Below, piece by piece: positions 25,238 through 33,647 of a stretch of 64,000 nt of DNA (position 1 is the stretch's first letter; every line of letters begins with the position of its first letter). Origin of the DNA: Mageeibacillus sp. (GTDB taxonomy: Bacteria > Bacillota > Clostridia > Saccharofermentanales > Saccharofermentanaceae); NCBI GenBank assembly GCA_022484595.1, contig JAKVLB010000005.1, positions 62,001 through 126,000 of the forward strand. Reading direction: 5' to 3'. The position numbers were made by a program, and so were the translations under genes. Under the pieces are notes generated by a model. It saw only the letters and a program-made list of their open reading frames with translations. It was not told where the DNA came from and did no database searches.

Positions 25238-26283
25238 GTGAGCTGACAGAGCGGACAAAGAAGTATCTTGAAGAGTATGACGGACCGGAAATCCGGATAA
25301 TGGAGGTGTGCGGAACACATACGCACGAGATATTCAGACAGGGCATCAGGCGGATACTGTCGCCGAAAATCAGTCTCATTTCCGGACCGGGATGCCCGGT
25401 GTGCGTCACTCCCGTCAAATATATCGATGAAGCTGTATATCTCGCGCTTGAATCAGGCTGCACTGTTACAACTTTCGGTGACCTTGTGAGAGTTCCCGGA
25501 AGCAGCATGAGTCTCGCCGGAGCAAGAGCCCGCGGCGCGCGTGTCAAGGTTGTATATTCACCGCAGGACAGCGAAAAGTATGCGTCAGAGCATCCCGACG
25601 AGCAGGTTGTTTTCCTGTCAGTCGGATTTGAGACAACTACGCCGTCAGATGTACTGGCGGTTAAGAACGCGATCAGAGACGGAATTTCCAATTTCTCAAT
25701 ACTTACTTCCAACAAAACGATGCCGGGAGCTTACGAAGCCATGCGCCGGAGCACGGACGCATTCCTGTATCCGGGACATGTTCACGCGATTATCGGGACC
25801 GGAATCTGCAGCGAGCTTGCCGCAGCAGGAACCAGCGGAGTTATTGCAGGTTTTACAGGCGATGAACTTCTGAGCGCGCTCGCTGTTACCGTAAGAAAAT
25901 TCAGCGAAGGAAAACCTTTCTGGGTGAATGCATATCCAAGAGTTGTGACCGACGAGGGTAGTCCCGCCGCAAGAGCACTTGTTGACAGATACATGCAGCC
26001 CTGTGATGCCGACTGGCGCGGAATCGGGGTTATTGAGCAGTCCGGAGTAGAGCTCAGAGACGAGTACTCGGATTACGATTCGAGACGCAAATATAACATT
26101 CCGGAATTTAAAACGGAATATAAGACGGCATGCAGATGCGGAGAAGTTCTTCAGGGCAAAATAACACCGGAGGACTGTCCGCTTTTCGGCAAGGCGTGCA
26201 ATCCGGAGCACCCTGTAGGCGCTTGTATGGTATCGGGCGAAGGCGCATGTTCAGCGTTTTATTTATATGGAGGCAAATTATGA
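25234..26283 (+). CDS. hypD: Hydrogenase maturation protein HypD
   Basis: A 349-residue [4Fe-4S] protein, the scaffold on which Fe(CN)2CO is built with HypC. All signatures are seen: CGTHTHE, GPGCPVCVTP, the ETTTP thioredoxin-like fold segment, and the C-terminal cysteine region CRCGEVLQG..CPLFGKAC..GACMVSGEGAC. It is joined by ATGA overlaps to hypC and hypE, so C, D and E are made together. It appears fully functional. Confidence 0.96.
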   Translation: MSELTERTKKYLEEYDGPEIRIMEVCGTHTHEIFRQGIRRILSPKISLISGPGCPVCVTPVKYIDEAVYLALESGCTVTTFGDLVRVPGSSMSLAGARARGARVKVVYSPQDSEKYASEHPDEQVVFLSVGFETTTPSDVLAVKNAIRDGISNFSILTSNKTMPGAYEAMRRSTDAFLYPGHVHAIIGTGICSELAAAGTSGVIAGFTGDELLSALAVTVRKFSEGKPFWVNAYPRVVTDEGSPAARALVDRYMQPCDADWRGIGVIEQSGVELRDEYSDYDSRRKYNIPEFKTEYKTACRCGEVLQGKITPEDCPLFGKACNPEHPVGACMVSGEGACSAFYLYGGKL

Positions 26284-27284
26284 GTGATATGGTAACACTT
26301 GCACACGGCAGCGGCGGCAGCAAGACGAGCGAGCTGATTGAGAAGGTATTCAGAAAAAACCTCGGGAACAGGTATTTTACCTCGGATGATGCGGCGGTTC
26401 TTCCGAGACCTGAAGGCAGAATCGCAATGTCTACCGACGGCTTTATTGTATCGCCGTGCGTTTTTCCGGGCGGCAATATAGGCAAGCTCTCAGTGTGCGG
26501 TACCGTAAACGATCTGGCCTGCATGGGAGCCAGGCCGCTCTACCTGACATGCTCTTACGTTATTGAAGAGGGCTTTCCGATAGAAGAACTTGAGGTGATT
26601 GCGGAGAGTATGGGCAAGACCGCCAGGGAAGTCGGAGTAAATATAGTTGCGGGCGATACCAAGGTTGCCGGCAGGGGACAGGTCGACAAAATCTTCATCA
26701 CTACTGCCGGAGTCGGAGTGATTGCTGACGGTGTGTCGACATCCGGAAGTTTTGCAAGACCTGGCGATAAGATAATAGTAACGGGAGACATAGGAAGACA
26801 CGGTACGGCGATTCTTCTTGAACGCGACGACTTCGGCATCGATGCCGAGGTCACTTCAGACTGTGCGCCGCTATGGGTACCTGTCGAAGCCGTTTTGAAG
26901 GTATGTCCGGAGATGCATGTTATCCGTGATGCTACGAGAGGCGGAGTCGGAACTGTTCTCTATGAGATTGCCGGAGAAGCAGGCGTCGGGATTAATATTG
27001 ACCGCGCGGCGGTTCCGGTTGCGCCGGAAGTGGCGGGTGTCACGGGTCTTCTCGGACTCGAGCCGCTTTATCTCGCCTGCGAAGGCCGCATGGTAATGAT
27101 GTGTCCGGCAGAATATGCGGACGCAGTGACAGCGGCCCTGTCTTCATGCAGATATACAGAGGGCGCGACGATAATCGGTGAGGTAACTTCCGATAACATC
27201 GGAAAGGTTGTGATAACAACCGAGATCGGCGGTCAGACGTTCCTGCCAAAGCCCGGAAACGAGCTTCTTCCGAGAATATGCTGA
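26280..27284 (+). CDS. hypE: Hydrogenase maturation protein HypE
   Basis: A 334-residue PurM/AIR-synthase-like ATPase. It dehydrates the thiocarboxamide made by HypF into thiocyanate and passes CN to the HypCD iron. The N-terminal HGSGG motif, the SDDAA metal/ATP segment, and the C-terminal PRIC ending are all present; the final cysteine is the carbamoyl acceptor, so cyanide synthesis should work. The ATG at 26280 overlaps the hypD stop. An alternative family, ThiL/SelD, is ruled out by the PRIC end and the context. Confidence 0.96.
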   Translation: MSDMVTLAHGSGGSKTSELIEKVFRKNLGNRYFTSDDAAVLPRPEGRIAMSTDGFIVSPCVFPGGNIGKLSVCGTVNDLACMGARPLYLTCSYVIEEGFPIEELEVIAESMGKTAREVGVNIVAGDTKVAGRGQVDKIFITTAGVGVIADGVSTSGSFARPGDKIIVTGDIGRHGTAILLERDDFGIDAEVTSDCAPLWVPVEAVLKVCPEMHVIRDATRGGVGTVLYEIAGEAGVGINIDRAAVPVAPEVAGVTGLLGLEPLYLACEGRMVMMCPAEYADAVTAALSSCRYTEGATIIGEVTSDNIGKVVITTEIGGQTFLPKPGNELLPRIC

Positions 27285-27315
27285 CAGATTGACGGAAAGA
27301 GAGGTTGATTGAGCA

Positions 27316-27567
27316 ATGGAGACCAGAGTTGCGGTAATTACAATAATAGTCGAGAATCCAGAATCGGTGGCAAAAATCAACGAGCTGCTTCACGGCGTCG
27401 GTCAGTACATAATCGGCCGGATGGGACTTCCTTATCGCGAAAAGCATATAAGCATCATATCGATAGCTATCGATGCACCGCAGAATCTTACGAGTGAAGT
27501 GTCCGGAAGAATCGGACGGCTTGACGGCGTGTCCGTGAAGACCACATATTCAAATATTCAGGGATGA
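27316..27567 (+). CDS. Iron-only hydrogenase system regulator (TM1266 family)
   Basis: An 83-residue ferredoxin-like/ACT-type protein of the family known from Thermotoga TM1266, found next to [FeFe]-hydrogenase maturation genes (TIGR03959). It starts METRVAVITII and has GRMGLPY and SGRIGRLDGV. Its biochemical role is not established; a ligand-binding regulator is assumed. Its place between hypE and a NifD-like gene links the Hyp block to the [FeFe] rather than a [NiFe] enzyme. Confidence 0.85.
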   Translation: METRVAVITIIVENPESVAKINELLHGVGQYIIGRMGLPYREKHISIISIAIDAPQNLTSEVSGRIGRLDGVSVKTTYSNIQG

Positions 27568-27606
27568 CAATCATCCTGTGCAGAATCTAAAGCGGGAGGC
27601 AGCAAG

Positions 27607-28929
27607 GTGAATGACGTTCACGGCGCAGTACTGAGTCAGTCGGCAGCAGTAGCAGACTGCCGTTTTCCAAAACCATTTGACAATGGTCTTGAGTTCAACG
27701 CGCCGGTTCACGGAACGTGGAATATTGTTCACATAGGATATGAGATTCCCGGAGCTCACCAGATATATATCTGCGCCGACAACTGCATGAGGGGAGTCGT
27801 TATGACCGCGGCGGAGATGGGTGAACTCGCAAGGTTCTCCGGCGTTGTTCTCGAAGAGGATGACATGGTTTTCGCCGGCAGAATAGAACAGACAACCATT
27901 GAGGGAGTGAGTGACGTTCTCCGTTCGCTCGACAGCCTTCCTCCGGCAGCGATTATTTTCCCGGTGTGCGCACACAAATTCATGGGCTGCGATATGGAAT
28001 ATGTATACAGATGTCTTGAAGAGCGGTTCCCGAAGGTGAAGTTTGTGAGAGCCTTTATGGATCCCATAATGCAGAAGCGCGGAACCTCCCCGGACGTAAG
28101 ACTGCGACGCGCGATGCTCGACATAATTGATGAACAGCCCGTCAACCCCCTTGCCGTCAACGTTGCAGGCTGTGATGTTTCTATGGCAGAGGACAACGAT
28201 ATCAGGAAGCTGCTTGTTGATTCCGGATGTATCGTGCGCGAGATGTGCTGCTGCAGCAGCTTTGAAGATTACATGAACATGGGACAGGGCCGTTTGAACA
28301 TATGCTGCAATCCGGCGGGCGTTCCCGGCGTGAAAAATTTCAGCGGCAGATTCGGGCGGGATTATATTTGGCTGCCGTTTGTTTTTGATTACGGGAAGAC
28401 TCAGACAGGGCTTGAACTGCTTGCCGCAAAACTCGGGAAGAGCTTTGCAGAGGATAAAGAGGCCATGAAGAATGATGTTGAATCAGCGTTTGCCGCGGCA
28501 GAAAAAGTGATTATGGACACTGAGATTGCACTTGACTATACGGCAGTCGCGCGGCCGCTGTCTCTGGGCAGGTTCCTTATCGAACACAGGTTCAATCTTA
28601 CGAAGATTTATCTTGATGTTATTGATACCGACGAAGAGGAGGATTTCCGCTGGCTTCAGGCCAATGCGCCGGGACTTGTAATATCGTCAACGGTTGACAT
28701 CTCCGGAAGAGTGTTAAGACGCGACAACGCCGGCTGCCTCGCGATAGGTCAGAAAGCCGCATGGTTCGAAGGAACCGCTCATTTCGTAAATATTGTCGAA
28801 GGCGGCGGGCTTTACGGCTACAGCGGAATGATAAGGTTTGCCGGGCTTATGGAAGAAGCTTTGCTTGAAGAAAAAGATACGAGGGACATTGTTCCGAGAA
28901 AGGGATTGGGGTGCGCGAGCCTGATATGA
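27607..28929 (+). CDS. NifD/NifE-like nitrogenase-type oxidoreductase, subunit 2a
   Basis: A 440-residue nitrogenase component 1 homologue, paralogous to the gene at 20302. Candidate cluster cysteines: Cys56/Cys60 (ICADNC) and Cys121/Cys128 (PVCAHKFMGCDM, aligned with CITCVDALLGTDM of the first copy). EEDDMVFAG corresponds to the RDIVFGG motif of NifD/E. A second cysteine-rich stretch, MCCCSS, follows near residue 215. The GTG start at 27607 is backed by GGGAGG 7 nt upstream. It overlaps its partner by ATGA. A second pair beside the first recalls the DK plus EN arrangement, one acting and one as scaffold, but this is inference. Confidence 0.83.
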   Translation: MNDVHGAVLSQSAAVADCRFPKPFDNGLEFNAPVHGTWNIVHIGYEIPGAHQIYICADNCMRGVVMTAAEMGELARFSGVVLEEDDMVFAGRIEQTTIEGVSDVLRSLDSLPPAAIIFPVCAHKFMGCDMEYVYRCLEERFPKVKFVRAFMDPIMQKRGTSPDVRLRRAMLDIIDEQPVNPLAVNVAGCDVSMAEDNDIRKLLVDSGCIVREMCCCSSFEDYMNMGQGRLNICCNPAGVPGVKNFSGRFGRDYIWLPFVFDYGKTQTGLELLAAKLGKSFAEDKEAMKNDVESAFAAAEKVIMDTEIALDYTAVARPLSLGRFLIEHRFNLTKIYLDVIDTDEEEDFRWLQANAPGLVISSTVDISGRVLRRDNAGCLAIGQKAAWFEGTAHFVNIVEGGGLYGYSGMIRFAGLMEEALLEEKDTRDIVPRKGLGCASLI

Positions 28930-30014
28930 GAAAGTCTTACGTCAGAATTCCGGTTTACACAGGTGATGTCTCGGGCTTCGCGTCGGCTCTTTATGAGCTC
29001 GGCGGAATGCTTGTGATTCACGACCCTTCGGGCTGCAACTCGACCTACAATACGCACGATGAAGTCCGCTGGTATGATAAGGAGAGCCTGATATTTATAT
29101 CGGGACTTAATGATATTGACGCAATCACCGGAAATGACGACAAGCTTATCAACGATACCGTAAGTGCCGCGAAAAGACTTAATCCGCGCTTTATTGCGCT
29201 CGCCAACTCACCGATTCCGTATCTAAACGGAACCGATTTTGAGGGAATATGCCGCATTATTGAGAACAGAACCGGTCTGCCGTGCTTCTATGTGAAGACG
29301 AATGCGATGCACGATTACACTGTCGGAGCATCGGGTGCGTATCTCGCTTTTGCCAAAAAATTCTTAAAGGCAGGGCCGGATCCAGACCGCGGTAACATTG
29401 AGGCCAAAGCTTCCGGCGCAAACGGTAAACAATTGAAGCGTGTGAATATTATCGGAGTGACGCCTCTGGATTATACATCGACAACTATCGATGTGTCCGG
29501 AAGATACGATGTTATATCAAACTGGTCATACGGCACGGACTTTGACAGCATCATGCGCTCTCCTGAGGCAGATCTCAACATTGTTATGTCTTCGTGCGGT
29601 CTGGCCGTCGCGAAATATATGGAGAAGACATTCGGCATACCTTATCAGACGGGCAATTCATATCTTGAGCTGCCGCGCGGTAAGTCCCGCAATTATATAG
29701 TTGGCGAGCCGGTTACTTCCGGAATCATAGCCAGGAAAATCAAACTTGAGTACGGCATGGATTTTAATATTGTTGCGACTACGGAAATCACCGACGGGCT
29801 TTTGTCGGAGGTTGATGATGCATGTCACGGCGAGGACATGATAAAGGAGAAGATTGCCGATGGCGTCAGAATCATCGCAGATCCCCTGTATCGTGTTATC
29901 GCACCGCCCACGGCAGAATTCATTGAGCTCCCGCATTTTGCGCTGTCGGGACGACTGTATCTCAAACGCATACCCAATCTTTTTAATTTGGAGGAATATT
30001 ACCATGAGTCTTAA
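28926..30014 (+). CDS. NifK/NifN-like nitrogenase-type partner subunit 2b
   Basis: A 362-residue partner of the preceding gene and paralogue of the protein at 21630: shared SGF/SGA..LYELGG, a cysteine at residue 37 (PSGC), GVTPLDYT against GATPLTYG, and an SGRLYL end. The second N-terminal cysteine of copy 1 (Cys42) is replaced here by Asn or Tyr, so any bridging cluster would have different ligands. The stop lies inside the start of hydF (11-nt overlap), tying nitrogenase-like and H-cluster genes in one message. Confidence 0.8.
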   Translation: MRKSYVRIPVYTGDVSGFASALYELGGMLVIHDPSGCNSTYNTHDEVRWYDKESLIFISGLNDIDAITGNDDKLINDTVSAAKRLNPRFIALANSPIPYLNGTDFEGICRIIENRTGLPCFYVKTNAMHDYTVGASGAYLAFAKKFLKAGPDPDRGNIEAKASGANGKQLKRVNIIGVTPLDYTSTTIDVSGRYDVISNWSYGTDFDSIMRSPEADLNIVMSSCGLAVAKYMEKTFGIPYQTGNSYLELPRGKSRNYIVGEPVTSGIIARKIKLEYGMDFNIVATTEITDGLLSEVDDACHGEDMIKEKIADGVRIIADPLYRVIAPPTAEFIELPHFALSGRLYLKRIPNLFNLEEYYHES

Positions 30015-31212
30015 TGACACACCATCAGGAGAGAGAATTCATATCGGATTCTTCGGAAGGCGCAACGCCGGCAAATCAAGTCTTGTCAACCGCGTGACAG
30101 ACCAGGAGTTAGCGGTTGTATCAGATACAAAGGGTACGACGACCGACCCGGTCACCAAGGCAATGGAACTTCTTCCGCTGGGCCCCGTTGTGATTATCGA
30201 TACACCGGGCTTCGATGATGTCGGAGACCTCGGCGCGAAAAGAATTTCCAAAACCCGCCTTATCCTGAACAGAGTCGATGTAGCCGTGCTTGTCGTAGAT
30301 ATCACCGAAGGCATCGGCGATTGTGAGAAGCTGCTGATAAGTCTTTTCGACGAGAAGAAGATTCCGTACATCATAGCTTACAACAAGGCAGACCTGATGC
30401 AGAAAATCCCTTCAGTCAGGGATAACGAGATATATGTGAGCAGCATTACCGGAAGCAATATAAGCGAACTCAAGGAAATGATCGCGCGGTCCGGGTCCGT
30501 GAAGAAAGATGTCGCGCCGCTGATCTCGGATCTGATTGATCCGGGCGATACTGTGATACTTGTCATACCGATAGATTCATCGGCGCCGAAGGGAAGAATT
30601 ATCCTGCCGCAGCAGCAGGTGCTTCGTGAAATCCTTGATTGCAATGCAAAGGCAATGTGCGTCCAGCACACTGAACTTGACAGTGCGCTGTCGGGTCTGA
30701 AAGGCAAAGCGGCTCTTGTGGTTACAGACAGTCAGGTTTTCGGAAAAATCGCTCCGATTGTGCCGGCGGATGTCAGGCTTACATCTTTTTCGATACTGAT
30801 GGCCAGACACAAGGGGTTTCTGAGCACAGCTGTACGCGGAGCGGCGGCGCTGGACAGGCTCAAAGACGGTGACACGGTGCTGATCTCGGAAGGATGCACT
30901 CATCATCGTCAGTGTGAGGATATCGGAACGGTCAAGCTGCCGGCGTGGATAAGGCAGTATACGGGAAAACAGCTCCGTTTTGAGACGACTTCCGGTCTGT
31001 CATTCGCCGATGACCTGTCACGCTACAGCATGATTGTTCACTGCGGTGCATGTATGCTCAATGACCGTGAAGTGCTGTACCGTATGGCAAGCGCGGAGGA
31101 AATAGGAATACCGATGACAAATTACGGCACAGCCATAGCTCATATGCACGGGATACTCGCGCGAAGTCTTGAAGTGTTTCCCGGACTTTATGAGGAATTT
31201 GTAAATGGATAA
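30004..31212 (+). CDS. hydF: [FeFe]-hydrogenase maturation GTPase HydF
   Basis: A 402-residue scaffold that holds the [2Fe] precursor and delivers it to apo-HydA. The N-terminal GTPase has GRRNAGKSS, DTPG and NKAD; a dimerisation domain follows; the C-terminal cluster-binding domain has the CxHx(n)HCxxC ligands (GCTHHRQC and HCGAC). Start ATG 30004 follows TTGGAGG, located within the end of the NifK-like gene. hydE begins 8 nt before its stop. Confidence 0.96.
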   Translation: MSLNDTPSGERIHIGFFGRRNAGKSSLVNRVTDQELAVVSDTKGTTTDPVTKAMELLPLGPVVIIDTPGFDDVGDLGAKRISKTRLILNRVDVAVLVVDITEGIGDCEKLLISLFDEKKIPYIIAYNKADLMQKIPSVRDNEIYVSSITGSNISELKEMIARSGSVKKDVAPLISDLIDPGDTVILVIPIDSSAPKGRIILPQQQVLREILDCNAKAMCVQHTELDSALSGLKGKAALVVTDSQVFGKIAPIVPADVRLTSFSILMARHKGFLSTAVRGAAALDRLKDGDTVLISEGCTHHRQCEDIGTVKLPAWIRQYTGKQLRFETTSGLSFADDLSRYSMIVHCGACMLNDREVLYRMASAEEIGIPMTNYGTAIAHMHGILARSLEVFPGLYEEFVNG

Positions 31213-32248
31213 AAAGCAGCTTATTGCAAAACTCGACCGCGAAGGAATTCTTCCCGCCGATGATCTGGCACAGCTGCTCCGGGGTCTTGACAGTGAGGAG
31301 ACAGAGCTGCTTTCGGGCTGTGCCCGCAGGAAGGCCGTCTCTTTGTACGGCAAATCTGTTTATATAAGGGGAATAGTGGAATTTACCAACTACTGCCGCA
31401 ATGATTGCAGGTACTGCGGTATCAGGTGCTCCAACACCCGCGCGGACAGATACAGGCTCTCAAAGAATGAGATTCTGTCTGCCTGTGAGGGAGGCTACCG
31501 GTCCGGCTTCAGGACATTTGTACTGCAGGGCGGCGAAGATATGCACTACACCGATTCCGATATCTGCGAAATTGTAAAGGCCATCAAGGACAGGTGGCCG
31601 GAGTGTGCCGTGACGCTTTCCATCGGTGAGCGTTCCCGCTCCGGCTATGAGAGCTATTATGCCGCGGGCGCGGACAGATTCCTTCTTCGTCAGGAGACAT
31701 CTTCCCCGTCACACTACGCATATCTTCACCCGGAGACGATGTCTCTTGCCAACCGCAAGCGCTGTCTTGACGACCTTAAGGACATTGGTTATCAGACAGG
31801 GTGCGGAATAATGGTCGGTTCTCCGGGGCAGACCATAGAAAATATTGTGCAGGATCTGCTTTATATGAAGGACTTTGTGCCTCACATGATAGGGATAGGA
31901 CCTTTTATTCCTCATAAAGACACTCCGTTCGCGGATGAGCCTGCCGGAGATGCAGGCCTGTGTCTGAGGGTTCTGTCGATAACACGTCTTATGCTGCCAA
32001 AAGTTCTGCTTCCTTCCACTACCGCGCTGGGAACCGCTGTGTCTGACGGCAGGCTTCAGGGTATTCTCGCCGGAGCGAACGTCATAATGCCGAATATCAC
32101 TCCGCCGCGCGGACGCTGCAGGTATATTCTCTATGACGGGCAGATCGGAACTGAAGGAGATACGCAGGAGGATCTTAAGAGAATCGGAGATGACCTGAAG
32201 AGCATCGGTTATTTTGCCGACATGGGCAGGGGAGATTCGATAATGTGA
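31205..32248 (+). CDS. hydE: [FeFe]-hydrogenase maturase HydE (radical SAM)
   Basis: A 347-residue radical SAM enzyme with the CX3CX2C motif (Cys64, Cys68, Cys71; NYCRNDCRYCGIR), matching HydE rather than BioB or PylB. HydE acts on the Fe(CO)2CN-cysteine product of HydG and helps build the dithiolate-bridged diiron unit. Normally hydE, hydF and hydG occur together; hydG is not next to it or anywhere in the window. It overlaps hydF by 8 nt, and a MATE gene follows after 43 nt. Confidence 0.95.
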   Translation: MDKKQLIAKLDREGILPADDLAQLLRGLDSEETELLSGCARRKAVSLYGKSVYIRGIVEFTNYCRNDCRYCGIRCSNTRADRYRLSKNEILSACEGGYRSGFRTFVLQGGEDMHYTDSDICEIVKAIKDRWPECAVTLSIGERSRSGYESYYAAGADRFLLRQETSSPSHYAYLHPETMSLANRKRCLDDLKDIGYQTGCGIMVGSPGQTIENIVQDLLYMKDFVPHMIGIGPFIPHKDTPFADEPAGDAGLCLRVLSITRLMLPKVLLPSTTALGTAVSDGRLQGILAGANVIMPNITPPRGRCRYILYDGQIGTEGDTQEDLKRIGDDLKSIGYFADMGRGDSIM

Positions 32249-32291
32249 TAGAATCATCTCACCGACAATAATCCGGTGGGAGAAGAACTGT

Positions 32292-33647
32292 ATGACTGAC
32301 GACAAAAGAATATACACACTCAGCTCCGAGAAGCCCGCAAAGGCTGTTCTTAAGATGGGGCTGCCGCTTGTGTGCGGGATGTTCGTCATGGTGCTTTATA
32401 ACCTTGTGGATACATATTTCATCGGCAAGCTGAACGACGATTATCAGCTCGCGGCGGTGAGTCTCGCATATCCGCTGATGATGGTGATGATAGCCATCTC
32501 AAATATGGTGGGAACCGGCTGCTCGTCTCTTATTGCGAGAAGTCTTGGCGCCAAAGATTATGAGACCGCCAACAGAACCGTGTCGGTAGGTTTCGCACTT
32601 ACGTTTGTCATGTCGTTACTGGTGACCGCGGCCGGACTTATATTTCTGAATCCGCTGGTTGAGTTGCTCGGTGCCGACAAGACGACATTTGAGTTTACGA
32701 GACAGTATTCACAGGTTATCCTTATCGGGAGCTTTGCAACGATGGGCAGCTTCACGTTCGGTCAGCTTCTCCGTTCCGAAGGCTCGGCGACGTTCTCGAT
32801 AGTCGGCATGATCGCCGGAACCGTGACAAATATAGTGCTTGATCCGGTGTTTATCTTCGGACTTCGTATGGAGATTCGCGGAGCCGCGATAGCGACGGTT
32901 ATCGGCAATATTGTCGGCGCGCTTTGTCCTGTGATTTACTATGTGAAGAAAAGAAGTATTCTCAGACCGTCGTTAAAGCTTGCTTTGCCTACCGCGAAGA
33001 TCTTAGGAGAGATATTCTGGGTCGGGGTGCCGGCTACGCTTGAGACGCTGCTTACGGCAGGCGCTGCAATAGTGCTCAACAATCTCGCGGCGGCATATGG
33101 TGCGCTTACTGTGGCGGCGATGGGAATATCGTCGAAACTGATGAGCTTCGGGTCTTATATCTATCAGGGTTTTGCTGCAGGACTTCAGCCGCTTATGGGT
33201 TTTAATTTCGGCGCGAAAAATTACAGGCGTATGATGGCTCTTATAAGGGCGGGCATTGCTGTTATTACCGGTGCGGAACTCATTGTTATGGCGGCATTTG
33301 CCGTGTTTGCGCCTCAGCTGATCGATATTTTTACAGATACCGCCGAAGTAGTAAGAATAGGTGCGGTTGTATTGCGTGCAAATATGTTTATTCTGCCGTT
33401 TGTAGGCTCAATCGCGGCTTCTCGGGCTACGTTCCAGGCTATGGGCAAACCGCAGTACGCTTTCTCGATTACAGTTGTGAGACAGCTTGTGCTATATGTC
33501 CCGCTGCAGCTTCTGATGAATAATATCTGGGGTTTTGGAGGAATGATATGGGCACAGCCTCTGACCGAATGTATAATGATGCTGGCTTCGCTGATGCTGC
33601 TTTTCGGAGTTATCAGCAAATTCATGAAGAACCAGGAGGGCTTATGA
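32292..33647 (+). CDS. MATE-family efflux transporter
   Basis: A 451-residue, 12-helix exporter of the MOP superfamily, expected to use a Na+ or H+ gradient to expel cationic or drug-like compounds. Two homologous halves are visible: FVMVLYNLVDTYFIGKL in the first, and a GISSKLMSFGSYIYQGF..QPLMGFNFGAKNYRRM segment in the second. The start follows GGGAG. It ends in an ATGA overlap with the lyxose isomerase gene. A link to the hydrogenase genes is positional only. Confidence 0.92.
   Translation: MTDDKRIYTLSSEKPAKAVLKMGLPLVCGMFVMVLYNLVDTYFIGKLNDDYQLAAVSLAYPLMMVMIAISNMVGTGCSSLIARSLGAKDYETANRTVSVGFALTFVMSLLVTAAGLIFLNPLVELLGADKTTFEFTRQYSQVILIGSFATMGSFTFGQLLRSEGSATFSIVGMIAGTVTNIVLDPVFIFGLRMEIRGAAIATVIGNIVGALCPVIYYVKKRSILRPSLKLALPTAKILGEIFWVGVPATLETLLTAGAAIVLNNLAAAYGALTVAAMGISSKLMSFGSYIYQGFAAGLQPLMGFNFGAKNYRRMMALIRAGIAVITGAELIVMAAFAVFAPQLIDIFTDTAEVVRIGAVVLRANMFILPFVGSIAASRATFQAMGKPQYAFSITVVRQLVLYVPLQLLMNNIWGFGGMIWAQPLTECIMMLASLMLLFGVISKFMKNQEGL

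Noticed and set aside
25025-27284. Hyp genes as part of a [NiFe]-hydrogenase operon
   Set aside because: No [NiFe] subunits, hypA, hypB or protease are near, while the TM1266 regulator, hydF and hydE follow in the same transcript. Genome-wide absence cannot be judged from here.
20302-30014. A true nitrogen-fixation cluster
   Set aside because: The D/K-like proteins are too short and lack recognisable FeMo-cofactor ligands, and no nifB, nifE/N of normal type, or nifV is present.
31205-32248. HydE read as biotin synthase or PylB
   Set aside because: Coupling to hydF and the TNYCRNDCRYCGIR motif favour HydE; no biotin or pyrrolysine genes nearby.
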